64,000 bases of DNA from Rhizobium sp. 2MFCol3.1. GTDB taxonomy: Bacteria > Pseudomonadota > Alphaproteobacteria > Rhizobiales > Rhizobiaceae. The stretch is taken from assembly GCF_000377565.1 (NCBI RefSeq), contig NZ_KB898353.1:186001-250000 (forward strand). The letters are read 5' to 3'. This document shows, in pieces, positions 8,677 through 16,475 of the stretch; positions within the stretch are counted from its first letter, which is position 1, and every line of letters starts with the position of its first letter. Under the pieces are notes generated by a model. It was not told the origin of the DNA. It ran no database searches and saw only the letters and a list, made by a program, of their open reading frames with translations. Both the position numbers and the translations under genes were made by a program.

Positions 8677-9618
8677 TCAATTGCGGGAGAGAGGAAGTTT
8701 CGAACCCGATAGCGCGCGCTCCTCGAGCACCGCATGCCGGTAGCGGAAAAGCTTGGCCGGGCGGCCGCCGGTCTCGCTGGTCATGCCGCCGGTTTCCTCG
8801 ATCAGCTCCTGCTGATCGATCAGGCGGCGGAAGTTCGGCTTGTGGAGCGTCAACCCCGCCAAAGCCTCGATCGTCCGCTGAAGCTGCAGCAGCGTGAAAT
8901 TCTCCGGCATGAGTTCGAAGACGACGGGGCGGTACTTGATCTTGGCGCGCAGGCGGGCGATCCCGGTCGCCAGGATCCGGCGGTGATCGGCAAACATCGC
9001 GCGCCCGGTTGCGTGATCCGCCTTCGCGCCGGCCTCCGCCACGATCTCGGCCTCATAGAGCATCTCATAGCGCTGCAGCGCCAGATCCTCGTTCCAGGCG
9101 GCGCCATTCAGCCCGAAGGCGAAATCGACCCGGCGCTGGCGATTGTCGCGCCGCGATGGCTCGCTCGCCGCCCATTCGCGCAGGCGCTCGGCGATGGAAA
9201 GGAGAGCCTCCGGCCTACCGCTTCGATGGTCTTCCCAGGGGAAATACTCGTACCATCCATGCCAGCCCGGCTTGCCGGCGCCGGGCGCTGCCTGCTCGCG
9301 GACAAGACCGAGATAGCTGATCGAAATTGTCCTGCGCCCTTCGCCCTCGCCCTGGCTCTCGCCTTGGCCTTCGCCTTGGCCTTCGAACGAGGACCGGTCG
9401 CGGTCGGCGAAGGTATAAAGCTGCTCAAGATATCCCACCGGATGCCCCGTCTGATCCCCCACCCACTCGCGCAGCCCCGATTGCAGGCTGCGGTGGCCGA
9501 GCTCGAACGGGCCCGACGGAAGCGCATTGCCCGAACGAACCGTCATCACCCGCGGCTCCGCACCCGTGACCGCGGTCAGAACGGCGATCAGCTCGGTATG
9601 GGCATGCATGACGGTCAA
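8677..9618 (-). CDS. nadQ: NUDIX-domain transcriptional regulator of NAD synthesis, NadQ-type
   Basis: 313 residues. The N-terminal half (LIAVLTAVTG...WYEYFPWEDHR) is a NUDIX-like domain lacking a clear catalytic Nudix box; the C-terminal third has a winged-helix pattern (FTLLQLQRTIEALAGLTLHKPNFRR, then EETGGMTSETGGRPAKLFRY) as in NrtR and the alphaproteobacterial NadQ family, which represses nadABC. Context supports this: it lies directly upstream of nadA on the same strand with two inverted repeats between them. Residues 79-94 form a low-complexity Glu/Gly/Gln run encoded by short DNA repeats, presumably a length-variable surface loop. The ATG at 9609 is an alternative start. Confidence 0.8.
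   Translation of the reverse strand: MTVMHAHTELIAVLTAVTGAEPRVMTVRSGNALPSGPFELGHRSLQSGLREWVGDQTGHPVGYLEQLYTFADRDRSSFEGQGEGQGESQGEGEGRRTISISYLGLVREQAAPGAGKPGWHGWYEYFPWEDHRSGRPEALLSIAERLREWAASEPSRRDNRQRRVDFAFGLNGAAWNEDLALQRYEMLYEAEIVAEAGAKADHATGRAMFADHRRILATGIARLRAKIKYRPVVFELMPENFTLLQLQRTIEALAGLTLHKPNFRRLIDQQELIEETGGMTSETGGRPAKLFRYRHAVLEERALSGSKLPLSRN
9337..9386. repeat. Short tandem repeat inside the nadQ coding region
   Basis: Imperfect repeats built from GCCTTGGCCTTC / GCCCTCGCCCTGG units, encoding a Gly/Glu/Gln run in the regulator. The unit is a multiple of three, so copy-number change would keep the frame. Confidence 0.7.
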
Positions 9619-9837
9619 AGCGTGTATCCTTGCTGGCGTGTGTGATGCGCCCCTTCTCTCACGATGAGGCGATGCGAGGCAAGTTCACGCCGGATGCAAA
9701 CGATCGGGATAGGGCCGCGAAAGTCCGAACCCCGTTCTGCGTACCGCCAACACCGTGGCAATATCGGGTATTGACCGTTTTGGGCTGGACCTCCAAGAGT
9801 GTCTGCCTTGCATTGAACGAAGCTGCGAGGCGATGAA

Positions 9838-10383
9838 ATGTCTTTGGAGACAAAGTCCAGCCGCGACGATCTGCTCGCCCGGCTGGGTGACATTTTCTAT
9901 GCCAACGGCACCTATCTCGTCGGAATGGCGGAGCTGATCAAGCATCTGCAGACGACGAGGGTCACCTTCTACCGGCACTTCGCGAACAAGGAAGACATGA
10001 TCGTCGCCTATCTGCAGCAGCGCGATCAGGCGGTGCGCGACCAGCTTGCGCAGGTGGTGGGAGATCGAACCGGGCCGGAGGCGGCGCTCGAAATCTTTTC
10101 CAACCTCGAGCAGAAGACCAGCGCGGAAAATTTCCGCGGCTGCGCCTTCTTCCTGGCGGCGATCGAGAATCCACAATCGGCGAAAATCCAGAGCGCGGCG
10201 CGCAGTCACAAGGACTTTCTGAAGAGCTTCTTCCTCAGCCTGATGCCGAAGCCCGACGAGGCCCTCGCCGAGCAGCTGCTCCTGCTTTACGAGGGCGCAT
10301 TGGCAAGTTCCGCCTTGCGGCGCGAGGCTGGAGCAGCCACGACCGCCCGGTCGATCGCAGCCCATCTCATGTCGGACGCCTGA
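9838..10383 (+). CDS. TetR family transcriptional regulator
   Basis: 181 residues. The helix-turn-helix lies at about residues 25-60 (GMAELIKHLQTTRVTFYRHFANKEDMIVAYL), the standard TetR layout; the C-terminal half is the ligand/dimer domain. It is followed on the same strand by 226 bp containing palindromes built on GGAAC/GTTCC and GAACGATCGTTC, then by three catabolic genes. The simplest reading is a local repressor of that three-gene unit and possibly of itself. Confidence 0.87.
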   Translation: MSLETKSSRDDLLARLGDIFYANGTYLVGMAELIKHLQTTRVTFYRHFANKEDMIVAYLQQRDQAVRDQLAQVVGDRTGPEAALEIFSNLEQKTSAENFRGCAFFLAAIENPQSAKIQSAARSHKDFLKSFFLSLMPKPDEALAEQLLLLYEGALASSALRREAGAATTARSIAAHLMSDA

Positions 10384-10494
10384 GCGGCTACGACCAGCAG
10401 GAAAACGCACGCAACGCTCTCCTGATCCGCAGGGCGCGCGCCGCAACCCCAAGCCTAACCACCCGGAAAATATTCCAGATTGCGAGCAGCAATT

Positions 10495-10507
10495 GGAACG
10501 CTGTTCC
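10495..10507. promoter_or_regulatory. Inverted repeat, possible second TetR operator
   Basis: GGAAC-GCT-GTTCC has perfect 5-bp arms. It shares the GGAACG half with the palindrome at 10546 and lies in the same regulator/operon gap. Confidence 0.4.
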
Positions 10508-10545
10508 TTCGAAGAAAGCCGATTCATGCCATAAATAGCCCCGAC

Positions 10546-10561
10546 TAGAACGATCGTTCTA
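10546..10561. promoter_or_regulatory. Perfect 16-bp palindrome, probable TetR operator
   Basis: TAGAACGATCGTTCTA is fully palindromic and lies 48 bp before the start of the first operon gene. A further half-like copy (TTGGAACGAT) follows at about 10571. Size and symmetry suit a TetR dimer. Confidence 0.65.
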
Positions 10562-10609
10562 CATCGTAGATTGGAACGATAAGACGAATTGCGCAATGGG
10601 GCTCACATC

Positions 10610-11584
10610 ATGTCATCAAAGACCGGCTGGACCGAAAACCGGCCGCCCGTTATCGCCTGCAACCTGGACCCCAAGCAGGCCGAAAAGCTGAGCGCTCATA
10701 CAAGCCGGCCCAAGGTTCTCACCTATTGCGACACCGCTCCGGCATGGGATGTGCCGAAGGATGCGGACTTCCTTTTCACCTTCTTTCGCGGCTGGGACTC
10801 AGCCCCCCGGCGGAAGCCCGATGGCTGGCCGTTCAACCTGAAATGGGTGCAGATCGCGTCGGCCGGTATCGATGCATTTCCCGATTGGGTTTTCGAGGTA
10901 CCGCTGGTCACCACCGGTCGCGGCATTTCGGCCGAGGCAATCGCGGAGTATGTGGTCGCCACTATCTTCGCCCACGAAAAGCAGATGTTCGACGGCCTGC
11001 TCGCGCGCTCCGCCGACGAATGGACGAAGCGCACGCTCGGCCTCGTCTCCGGCAAATCGGTCGGCATATACGGTTACGGCGCGATCGGTCGCCGGGCCGC
11101 GGAAAAGCTCAACGCGCTCGGCATGACCGTCTCCGCCGTCAAGCGCGAGGCATCGCAGGAAGTCGGCAACGTCAACTTCTTCTCATCGCTGAAAGAGATG
11201 GTCAGCTCGGTCGATCACCTCGTTCTGGCCGTGCCGCTGACGCAGGCCACCCGGCGCTCGGTCAACGCGGAGATCTTTGCGGCAGCCAAGCCCGGTCTGC
11301 ATGTCATCAATATCTGCCGCGGCGAGGTGCTCGACGACGAGGCCCTGCTGGCAGCGCTCGACAACGGCCAGGTCTCGGCCGCCACGCTCGATGTGACCGC
11401 GCCCGAGCCGCTGCCACAAGGTCACGTCTTTTATGCTCATCCGAGAATTCGCCTGACGCCGCACATCTCCTGGTCGTCGGAAGACAATGCGGAGCGCATC
11501 GCCGCCAAGCTGCACGGCAATCTCGACCGTTATCTGGCGGGAGAGACGCTCACCGATGTCGTCGTAGCCGCACGCGGATACTGA
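10610..11584 (+). CDS. D-isomer-specific 2-hydroxyacid dehydrogenase (NAD-dependent)
   Basis: 324 residues from ATG 10610; an in-frame TTG at 10589 is less likely. The NAD-binding Rossmann motif is GIYGYGAIGRRAAEKL; later blocks VINICRGEVLDDEALL and TPHISWSSEDN hold the family's substrate and catalytic residues. Such enzymes interconvert 2-hydroxy and 2-oxo acids in the cytoplasm. It is first in a unit with an isomerase and an FAD-linked 2-hydroxyacid oxidase, so two enzymes of the unit act on alpha-hydroxy acids. The substrate is unknown. Confidence 0.8.
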   Translation: MSSKTGWTENRPPVIACNLDPKQAEKLSAHTSRPKVLTYCDTAPAWDVPKDADFLFTFFRGWDSAPRRKPDGWPFNLKWVQIASAGIDAFPDWVFEVPLVTTGRGISAEAIAEYVVATIFAHEKQMFDGLLARSADEWTKRTLGLVSGKSVGIYGYGAIGRRAAEKLNALGMTVSAVKREASQEVGNVNFFSSLKEMVSSVDHLVLAVPLTQATRRSVNAEIFAAAKPGLHVINICRGEVLDDEALLAALDNGQVSAATLDVTAPEPLPQGHVFYAHPRIRLTPHISWSSEDNAERIAAKLHGNLDRYLAGETLTDVVVAARGY

Positions 11585-11664
11585 CATCGCAGGGCGGGAG
11601 GAATGAGTTTGCAACTCAACACGGCCCATGGCCAACGGCGACAACACCATCCAGAGGACACCAA

Positions 11665-12267
11665 ATGACAAAGACCATCGACTACTTCTTCGGCGTCGGC
11701 TCGCCCTGGGCCTTCATCGGCCTCGCCCCATTCGCCGAACTCGCTGCAAAGCAGAATGCCGTGATCAAGCCCTATGTCATTCCGCTGATCGAGGACAATG
11801 GCGGCATCTATTCGCGCAACCGCCCGGAGGCGCGCCGCGCCTACTGGATGAAAGACCTGAAGCGCTGGGCGGCCCTGCGCGGCAAGGTGCTGAACTTCGA
11901 AAACCGCGGAGCCCTTTCCGACCCAACGCCCGCCGGCTTCATGCTGATCGCCGCGATCGAGAACGGCCAGGACTGGCTGAAGCTCGCGAGCGCGCTGCAG
12001 GAGGCCTTCTGGACCGGCGGCGAGGATATCGGCAACGCCGCTGTTCGGCGCGCTATCGCCGATGGCGAGGGTTTCGACGGCGCGGCATTGGACGAGCAGG
12101 GGGCGAGCGAGGCCGTGCAGGCGGTCTGGAAGGCCAATTACGAAACCGCCAAGGCAGCCGGCGTCTTCGGCCTGCCGACCTACCGCTACGAGGGCGAGCT
12201 CTACTGGGGCCAGGACAGCCTTCCCTTCCTCGAGCGTCACCTCAAGGGCGACAGGCTGGTCGCCTGA
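11665..12267 (+). CDS. 2-hydroxychromene-2-carboxylate isomerase-like protein (DsbA fold, kappa GST type)
   Basis: 200 residues. It begins DYFFGVGSPWAFIGLAPF, the start of the HCCA isomerase/kappa-class glutathione transferase fold, with the active-site Ser in the GSPWAF motif. The C-terminal FGLPTYRYEGELYWGQDSLPFLERHL is the conserved thioredoxin-fold ending (cis-Pro). In naphthalene-type pathways these enzymes use glutathione to isomerise 2-hydroxychromene-2-carboxylate, but many relatives serve unknown pathways, and no ring-cleavage enzyme is present here. Confidence 0.82.
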   Translation: MTKTIDYFFGVGSPWAFIGLAPFAELAAKQNAVIKPYVIPLIEDNGGIYSRNRPEARRAYWMKDLKRWAALRGKVLNFENRGALSDPTPAGFMLIAAIENGQDWLKLASALQEAFWTGGEDIGNAAVRRAIADGEGFDGAALDEQGASEAVQAVWKANYETAKAAGVFGLPTYRYEGELYWGQDSLPFLERHLKGDRLVA

Positions 12268-12340
12268 CCCGATACCAAGCCGGGCTTCACAGACGTGCGG
12301 CCCGACTTGTTTGCCCTAGACTGTTCCTGCGGAGTTGATC

Positions 12341-13720
12341 ATGTCCCCCACCCTTCCGTCGTCGCTCGGCGAAACACTGCGGCAGCTTTTCGGCGACCGT
12401 TTCTCGACGGCGCAGGCGCTTCGCGAACAGCACGGCCGGGGCGAATCCCACCACACGCCGGCGATACCGGATGCCGTGGTGTTTGCTGAGAGCACGGAAG
12501 AAGTGGCGCAGATCGTCCGGCTCTGCGCGGCGGATGGCGTGCCTGTCATCGCGTTCGGGGCCGGAACGTCACTTGAGGGTCATCTGACAGCGGTGCGCGG
12601 CGGCGTTTCGATCGATCTCTCGCGCATGGCCAATATCTCGCGGGTCAGCGCGGAGGACCTCGATTGCACGGTCGAGGCCGGCGTCACCCGCGAGCAACTG
12701 AACACGCATCTCCGCGACATGGGTCTCTTCTTCCCGATCGACCCCGGCGCCAATGCCTCGATCGGCGGCATGGCCGCGACGCGTGCGTCCGGAACCAATG
12801 CGGTGCGCTACGGCACGATGCGCGAGAACGTGCTGTCGCTCACCGTCGTGCTTCCCAATGGCCAGATCATCCGCACCGGCGGCCGGGCGCGCAAATCGTC
12901 TGCCGGCTATGACCTGACACGGCTCTTCGTCGGCTCCGAGGGCACGCTCGGCATCATCACGGAAGTGACGCTGCGGCTCTACGGCATTCCCGAAACCATC
13001 TCCGCGGCGCTCTGCTCATTCGAAACCGTCGAGCAGGCGGTCGCAGCCGCGATCGCGGTCGTGCAGCTCGGCATCCCCGTCGCCCGCATGGAGCTGATGG
13101 ACCGTGGGCTGATCCAGGCGGTGAACGCCTATTCCGGCCTGTCGCTCAAGATCGAGGACACGCTGGCTTTCGAGTTTCACGGCTCGCCCGCCAGCGTCCA
13201 GGAACAGGTCGACATGGTCGCGGCGATCGTCGAGGACAATGGTGGCCGGGATTTCGAGTGGGCCAACGCGCCAGAGGATCGCAACCGCCTCTGGAAGGCG
13301 CGCCACAACGCGTTTTACGCCGTCGTGTCGCAGCGCCCGAACGCCAAAGGCTGGTCGTCCGATGTCTGCGTGCCGGTGTCGGAACTCAGCGGCTGCATCG
13401 TCAAGACCCGCGAACTGCTTGAGACCTGCAGCGTGCCCGCGGCCATTCTCGGCCATGTGGGAGACGGCAACTACCACGTCGTCTTCGCGGTCGATCCAGA
13501 CAACCGGGCCGAACTCGAGGAGGTCGCGGCCATCAACAAGAAGATGGTGCGACACGCGATTTCCGTCGGCGGAACGTCGACGGGCGAACACGGCGTCGGC
13601 ACGGGCAAGATCGCCTATATGCGCGAGGAACACGGCGATGCCGTCGACCTGATGGCCGTGATCAAGAGCGCCATCGATCCCCGGAACATCATGAACCCCG
13701 GCAAGATTCTTGCGAAATAA
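12341..13720 (+). CDS. FAD-binding oxidase, D-lactate dehydrogenase / GlcD type
   Basis: 459 residues. The PCMH-type FAD-binding domain occupies the first half (VPVIAFGAGTSLEGHLTAVRGGVSIDL; GANASIGGMAATRASGTNAVRYG); the C-terminal vanillyl-alcohol-oxidase type cap contains GHVGDGNYHVVF with metal-site His residues and ends STGEHGVGTGK...IMNPGKIL. This is the pattern of D-lactate dehydrogenase (cytochrome) and glycolate oxidase GlcD, which oxidise 2-hydroxy acids to 2-oxo acids. The start used is ATG 12341, two codons after an in-frame TTG. It follows the isomerase by 73 bp. Confidence 0.88.
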   Translation: MSPTLPSSLGETLRQLFGDRFSTAQALREQHGRGESHHTPAIPDAVVFAESTEEVAQIVRLCAADGVPVIAFGAGTSLEGHLTAVRGGVSIDLSRMANISRVSAEDLDCTVEAGVTREQLNTHLRDMGLFFPIDPGANASIGGMAATRASGTNAVRYGTMRENVLSLTVVLPNGQIIRTGGRARKSSAGYDLTRLFVGSEGTLGIITEVTLRLYGIPETISAALCSFETVEQAVAAAIAVVQLGIPVARMELMDRGLIQAVNAYSGLSLKIEDTLAFEFHGSPASVQEQVDMVAAIVEDNGGRDFEWANAPEDRNRLWKARHNAFYAVVSQRPNAKGWSSDVCVPVSELSGCIVKTRELLETCSVPAAILGHVGDGNYHVVFAVDPDNRAELEEVAAINKKMVRHAISVGGTSTGEHGVGTGKIAYMREEHGDAVDLMAVIKSAIDPRNIMNPGKILAK

Positions 13721-13767
13721 GTCCTGCATTTTTCTTCAACCGGCCGCGATGGCGAGGGCGTTTCGAC

Positions 13768-16113
13768 ATGAATGCGTTTAAACCTCACAGCTCTCACTGG
13801 GGCGCGTTTTCCGGCCGAATGGCCGATGGCCGGCTGGAGATAAAGCCTCATCCTGATGATCCGCATCCGTCGCCGTTGCTGGGCAATCTGGCAGCGATCG
13901 CCGATAGCCCTGTGCGCATCAGGCGACCGGCCGTGCGGCGGGGCTGGCTTGAGGGCAGGCCCGGCCACGCGCAAAGGCGCGGCGCCGACGACTACGTCGA
14001 AGTCAGCTGGTCAGAGGCGGCGGATCTCGTCGCGGCAGAGCTTCGCCGGGTTTACGAGAGCTTCGGCCCAACGGCCGTCTTCGGTGGTTCCTACGGTTGG
14101 GCGAGCGCCGGGCGTTTCCATCATGCGCAGAGCCAGATCCACCGCTTCCTCAACCTGCTCGGCGGCTACGTGCGTTCCGTCAACACCTACAGCTCCGGCG
14201 CGGCGATGGTCATCATCCCGCATGTGCTCGGCCCCTACGACAGTTTCGACCGCAAGAGCGTTACCTGGGATGCGATCGAGCGCAGCAGCGAGCTGGTCGT
14301 CGCCTTCGGAGGCATGGCGATCAAGAATGCCGATGTGCACGGCGGCGGCATCAGCAACCATGTCGTGCTGCCGAAGCTGAAAGGAGCAAGCGCCCGCGGC
14401 GCGCGTTTCGTGCTCGTCAGCCCCTTGGCCGATGATTTTCCGTCAGAGGTGAACGCCGAGTGGATGCCCGTCGTTCCCGGCACCGACGTGGCCTTGATGC
14501 TGGGCCTCGCCCATGTGCTTGTCAGCGAGAACCTGCGCGATCGCCAGTTTCTCGACCGCTACACCGTCGGCTACGACCGCTTTGAGGATTATCTCCTCGG
14601 CCGCGCGGACGGCACGCCGAAGACCGCCGAATGGGCGGCCTCGATCTGCGGCATCGGCGCTGACGCCATCCGCGACCTCGCGCACGCCATGGCGCGATCC
14701 AGGACACTGATCACCGTCAGCCATTCGCTGCAACGCGCCGACTTCGGCGAGCAGCCGGTCTGGATGGGGATCGTGCTTGCGGCCATGCTCGGGCAAATCG
14801 GACTGGATGGCTGCGGCTATTCCTATTCGCTCGGCGCCCTCGGAAATATCGGCAAGAAGCTTCTCGCCGTGCCGCTGCCGACGCTCAACCAGTTCAAGAA
14901 CCCGGTGCCCGATTTCATTCCCTGCGCGCGGATCGTCGACATGCTGCTCGGCCCGGGCGAAGCGTTTCACTATAACGGCCAGGCTCTTCGCTATCCCGAT
15001 ATCCGCCTTGTCTACTGGGCGGGCGGCAATCCGTTTCATCACCACCAGGATATCAACCGGCTGCGCGCGGCGTTCCGGCGGCCGGAGACGATCATCGTGC
15101 ATGAATCGGCCTGGACCTCGACGGCGCGACATGCCGACATCGTGCTGCCGGCGACCACGACGCTGGAGCGCGACGACATAGGTGCTGCGGATCGCGACCA
15201 GCTGATGATCGCGATGAAGCGCCTGATCGAGCCGGTTGGCGAAGCCAGGGACGACTACGCGATTTTTGCCGAGATATCGCGGCGGCTCGGCAAGTTCGAG
15301 CTTTTCACCGAAAACCGTACGAGCCGCGAATGGCTGGCCTTTCTGTTCGAGACGACGCGCCAGGCGCTCGCCGCCGGCGGCCACGAGGCGCCGGATTTCG
15401 AGACATTCTGGCAGCGGGGCGAATTGCGTCTTCCCATAAAGCCCGACGATGGCGGCCCAGCGAACGGGTTCCGGCACGATCCAGACGCCTCCCCGCTGCA
15501 GACACCGTCGGGAAAGATCGAAATCTTCTCCGAGACGGTCGCGCGCTTCGGCTACGACGATTGCGGCGGCCATCCACAATGGTATCCCCCGGGCTCGAGA
15601 GGAGAGGCCGGGGACGAAGCCCGCTACCCCCTGCACCTAATCTGCAATCAGCCCTACCAGCGCCTGCATAGCCAGCTGGACTACGGCGCCTTCAGCCGCT
15701 CGACGAAGATCGACGGTCGCGAGCCGATCCGGATCAATCCCGCCGATGCGGCCGCGCGCGGGATTTCGGACGGCGATATCGTCAGGCTGTTCAACGGGCG
15801 CGGCAGCTGCCTCGCCGCCGCCATCCTCAGCGACGACGTGCGGCCGGGCGTGATGCAGCTTGCGACCGGCGCCTGGTTCGAGCCCGCCGATCCTGAAGCG
15901 GAAACCACCATGTGCATTCACGGAAACCCGAATATTCTGACGCGCGACATCGGCACGTCGAAGCTCGCGCAGGGCTCGACTGGACAGATCACGCGGGTGG
16001 AACTTGAGCGCTTTAACGGCCCGTTGCCGCCGGTGCGGATCTTCGAGCCGATGCGCTTCGTGGCGCGCGAAGACGATGCCGCGATCAGGGCCGCGCTCGA
16101 CGATCGGACGTGA
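13768..16113 (+). CDS. Molybdopterin-dependent oxidoreductase, BisC / DMSO-TMAO reductase family
   Basis: 781 residues, no signal peptide and no N-terminal iron-sulfur cysteine motif, as in cytoplasmic biotin-sulfoxide reductase BisC. Family landmarks: SHWGAF at the N-terminus, GGSYGWASAGRFHHAQSQ, VNTYSSGAA (position of the Ser ligand to molybdenum in this family), WTSTARHADIVLPATTTLERDD, and the C-terminal molybdopterin-dinucleotide domain starting near LHLICNQPYQRLHSQLD. Likely reduces an S-oxide or N-oxide. It lies between the 2-hydroxyacid unit and the organosulfur locus, both on the same strand, so use of sulfoxides as a sulfur source is plausible but unproven. Confidence 0.87.
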   Translation: MNAFKPHSSHWGAFSGRMADGRLEIKPHPDDPHPSPLLGNLAAIADSPVRIRRPAVRRGWLEGRPGHAQRRGADDYVEVSWSEAADLVAAELRRVYESFGPTAVFGGSYGWASAGRFHHAQSQIHRFLNLLGGYVRSVNTYSSGAAMVIIPHVLGPYDSFDRKSVTWDAIERSSELVVAFGGMAIKNADVHGGGISNHVVLPKLKGASARGARFVLVSPLADDFPSEVNAEWMPVVPGTDVALMLGLAHVLVSENLRDRQFLDRYTVGYDRFEDYLLGRADGTPKTAEWAASICGIGADAIRDLAHAMARSRTLITVSHSLQRADFGEQPVWMGIVLAAMLGQIGLDGCGYSYSLGALGNIGKKLLAVPLPTLNQFKNPVPDFIPCARIVDMLLGPGEAFHYNGQALRYPDIRLVYWAGGNPFHHHQDINRLRAAFRRPETIIVHESAWTSTARHADIVLPATTTLERDDIGAADRDQLMIAMKRLIEPVGEARDDYAIFAEISRRLGKFELFTENRTSREWLAFLFETTRQALAAGGHEAPDFETFWQRGELRLPIKPDDGGPANGFRHDPDASPLQTPSGKIEIFSETVARFGYDDCGGHPQWYPPGSRGEAGDEARYPLHLICNQPYQRLHSQLDYGAFSRSTKIDGREPIRINPADAAARGISDGDIVRLFNGRGSCLAAAILSDDVRPGVMQLATGAWFEPADPEAETTMCIHGNPNILTRDIGTSKLAQGSTGQITRVELERFNGPLPPVRIFEPMRFVAREDDAAIRAALDDRT

Positions 16114-16172
16114 GGTCCGCTCTTGGAAAACACCCTGAAACACCAATCCATACAGCATCCAGAATCCCGGCA

Positions 16173-16203
16173 AATTAATCTATAAATTCCATAGAAAAAG
16201 AAT
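16173..16203. promoter_or_regulatory. Shared 31-bp motif, copy A, upstream of the organosulfur transporter operon
   Basis: An AT-rich stretch that aligns without gaps to 22850-22880, with 19 of the first 25 bases identical including the core pairs CTAT and TTC-ATAGAAA. It stands out against the GC-rich background and precedes the first gene of the transporter half. Probably the binding site of a sulfur-starvation regulator (LysR/CysB-like), or promoter sequence. Confidence 0.55.
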
Positions 16204-16278
16204 AACTAGTCTTTCTCCAGCGGGATGCGCTGCTAGGCTGTCGGTCATGAACTTGAAGCCGAAACGAGGGAGCTTTTG

Positions 16279-16344
16279 ATGACCGACACAAAGACGAGAA
16301 CGCACGGTCAGCGCGCGATGTGCTCCACCATGCCGGCCCGATAA
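16279..16344 (+). CDS. Possible 21-residue leader peptide upstream of the organosulfur operon
   Basis: ATG at 16279 preceded by a good ribosome-binding site (GAGGGAG, 7 nt spacing); 21 codons, then TAA. The peptide is rich in Thr/Arg and has a single Cys at residue 15 in AMCSTM. It lies between the shared sulfur motif and the transporter gene, 131 nt before the latter. A small hairpin (CGGGC-TTTAC-GCCCG, 16348-16362) follows directly, and a second GCCCG further on could compete for the same arm. This suits a cysteine-responsive attenuator or a translational sensor, but nothing shows that it is translated. Confidence 0.4.
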   Translation: MTDTKTRTHGQRAMCSTMPAR

Positions 16345-16475
16345 CGCCGGGCTTTACGCCCGCGCCTATCGCCCATGCACCCTTACAAGTCGCGGCACTT
16401 AGCCGAGGCCTCGCGCCCGCGCGTCTCCGCGACCCGACGCATAACCAAGATATCACTCCATCATCTGGATCACCC

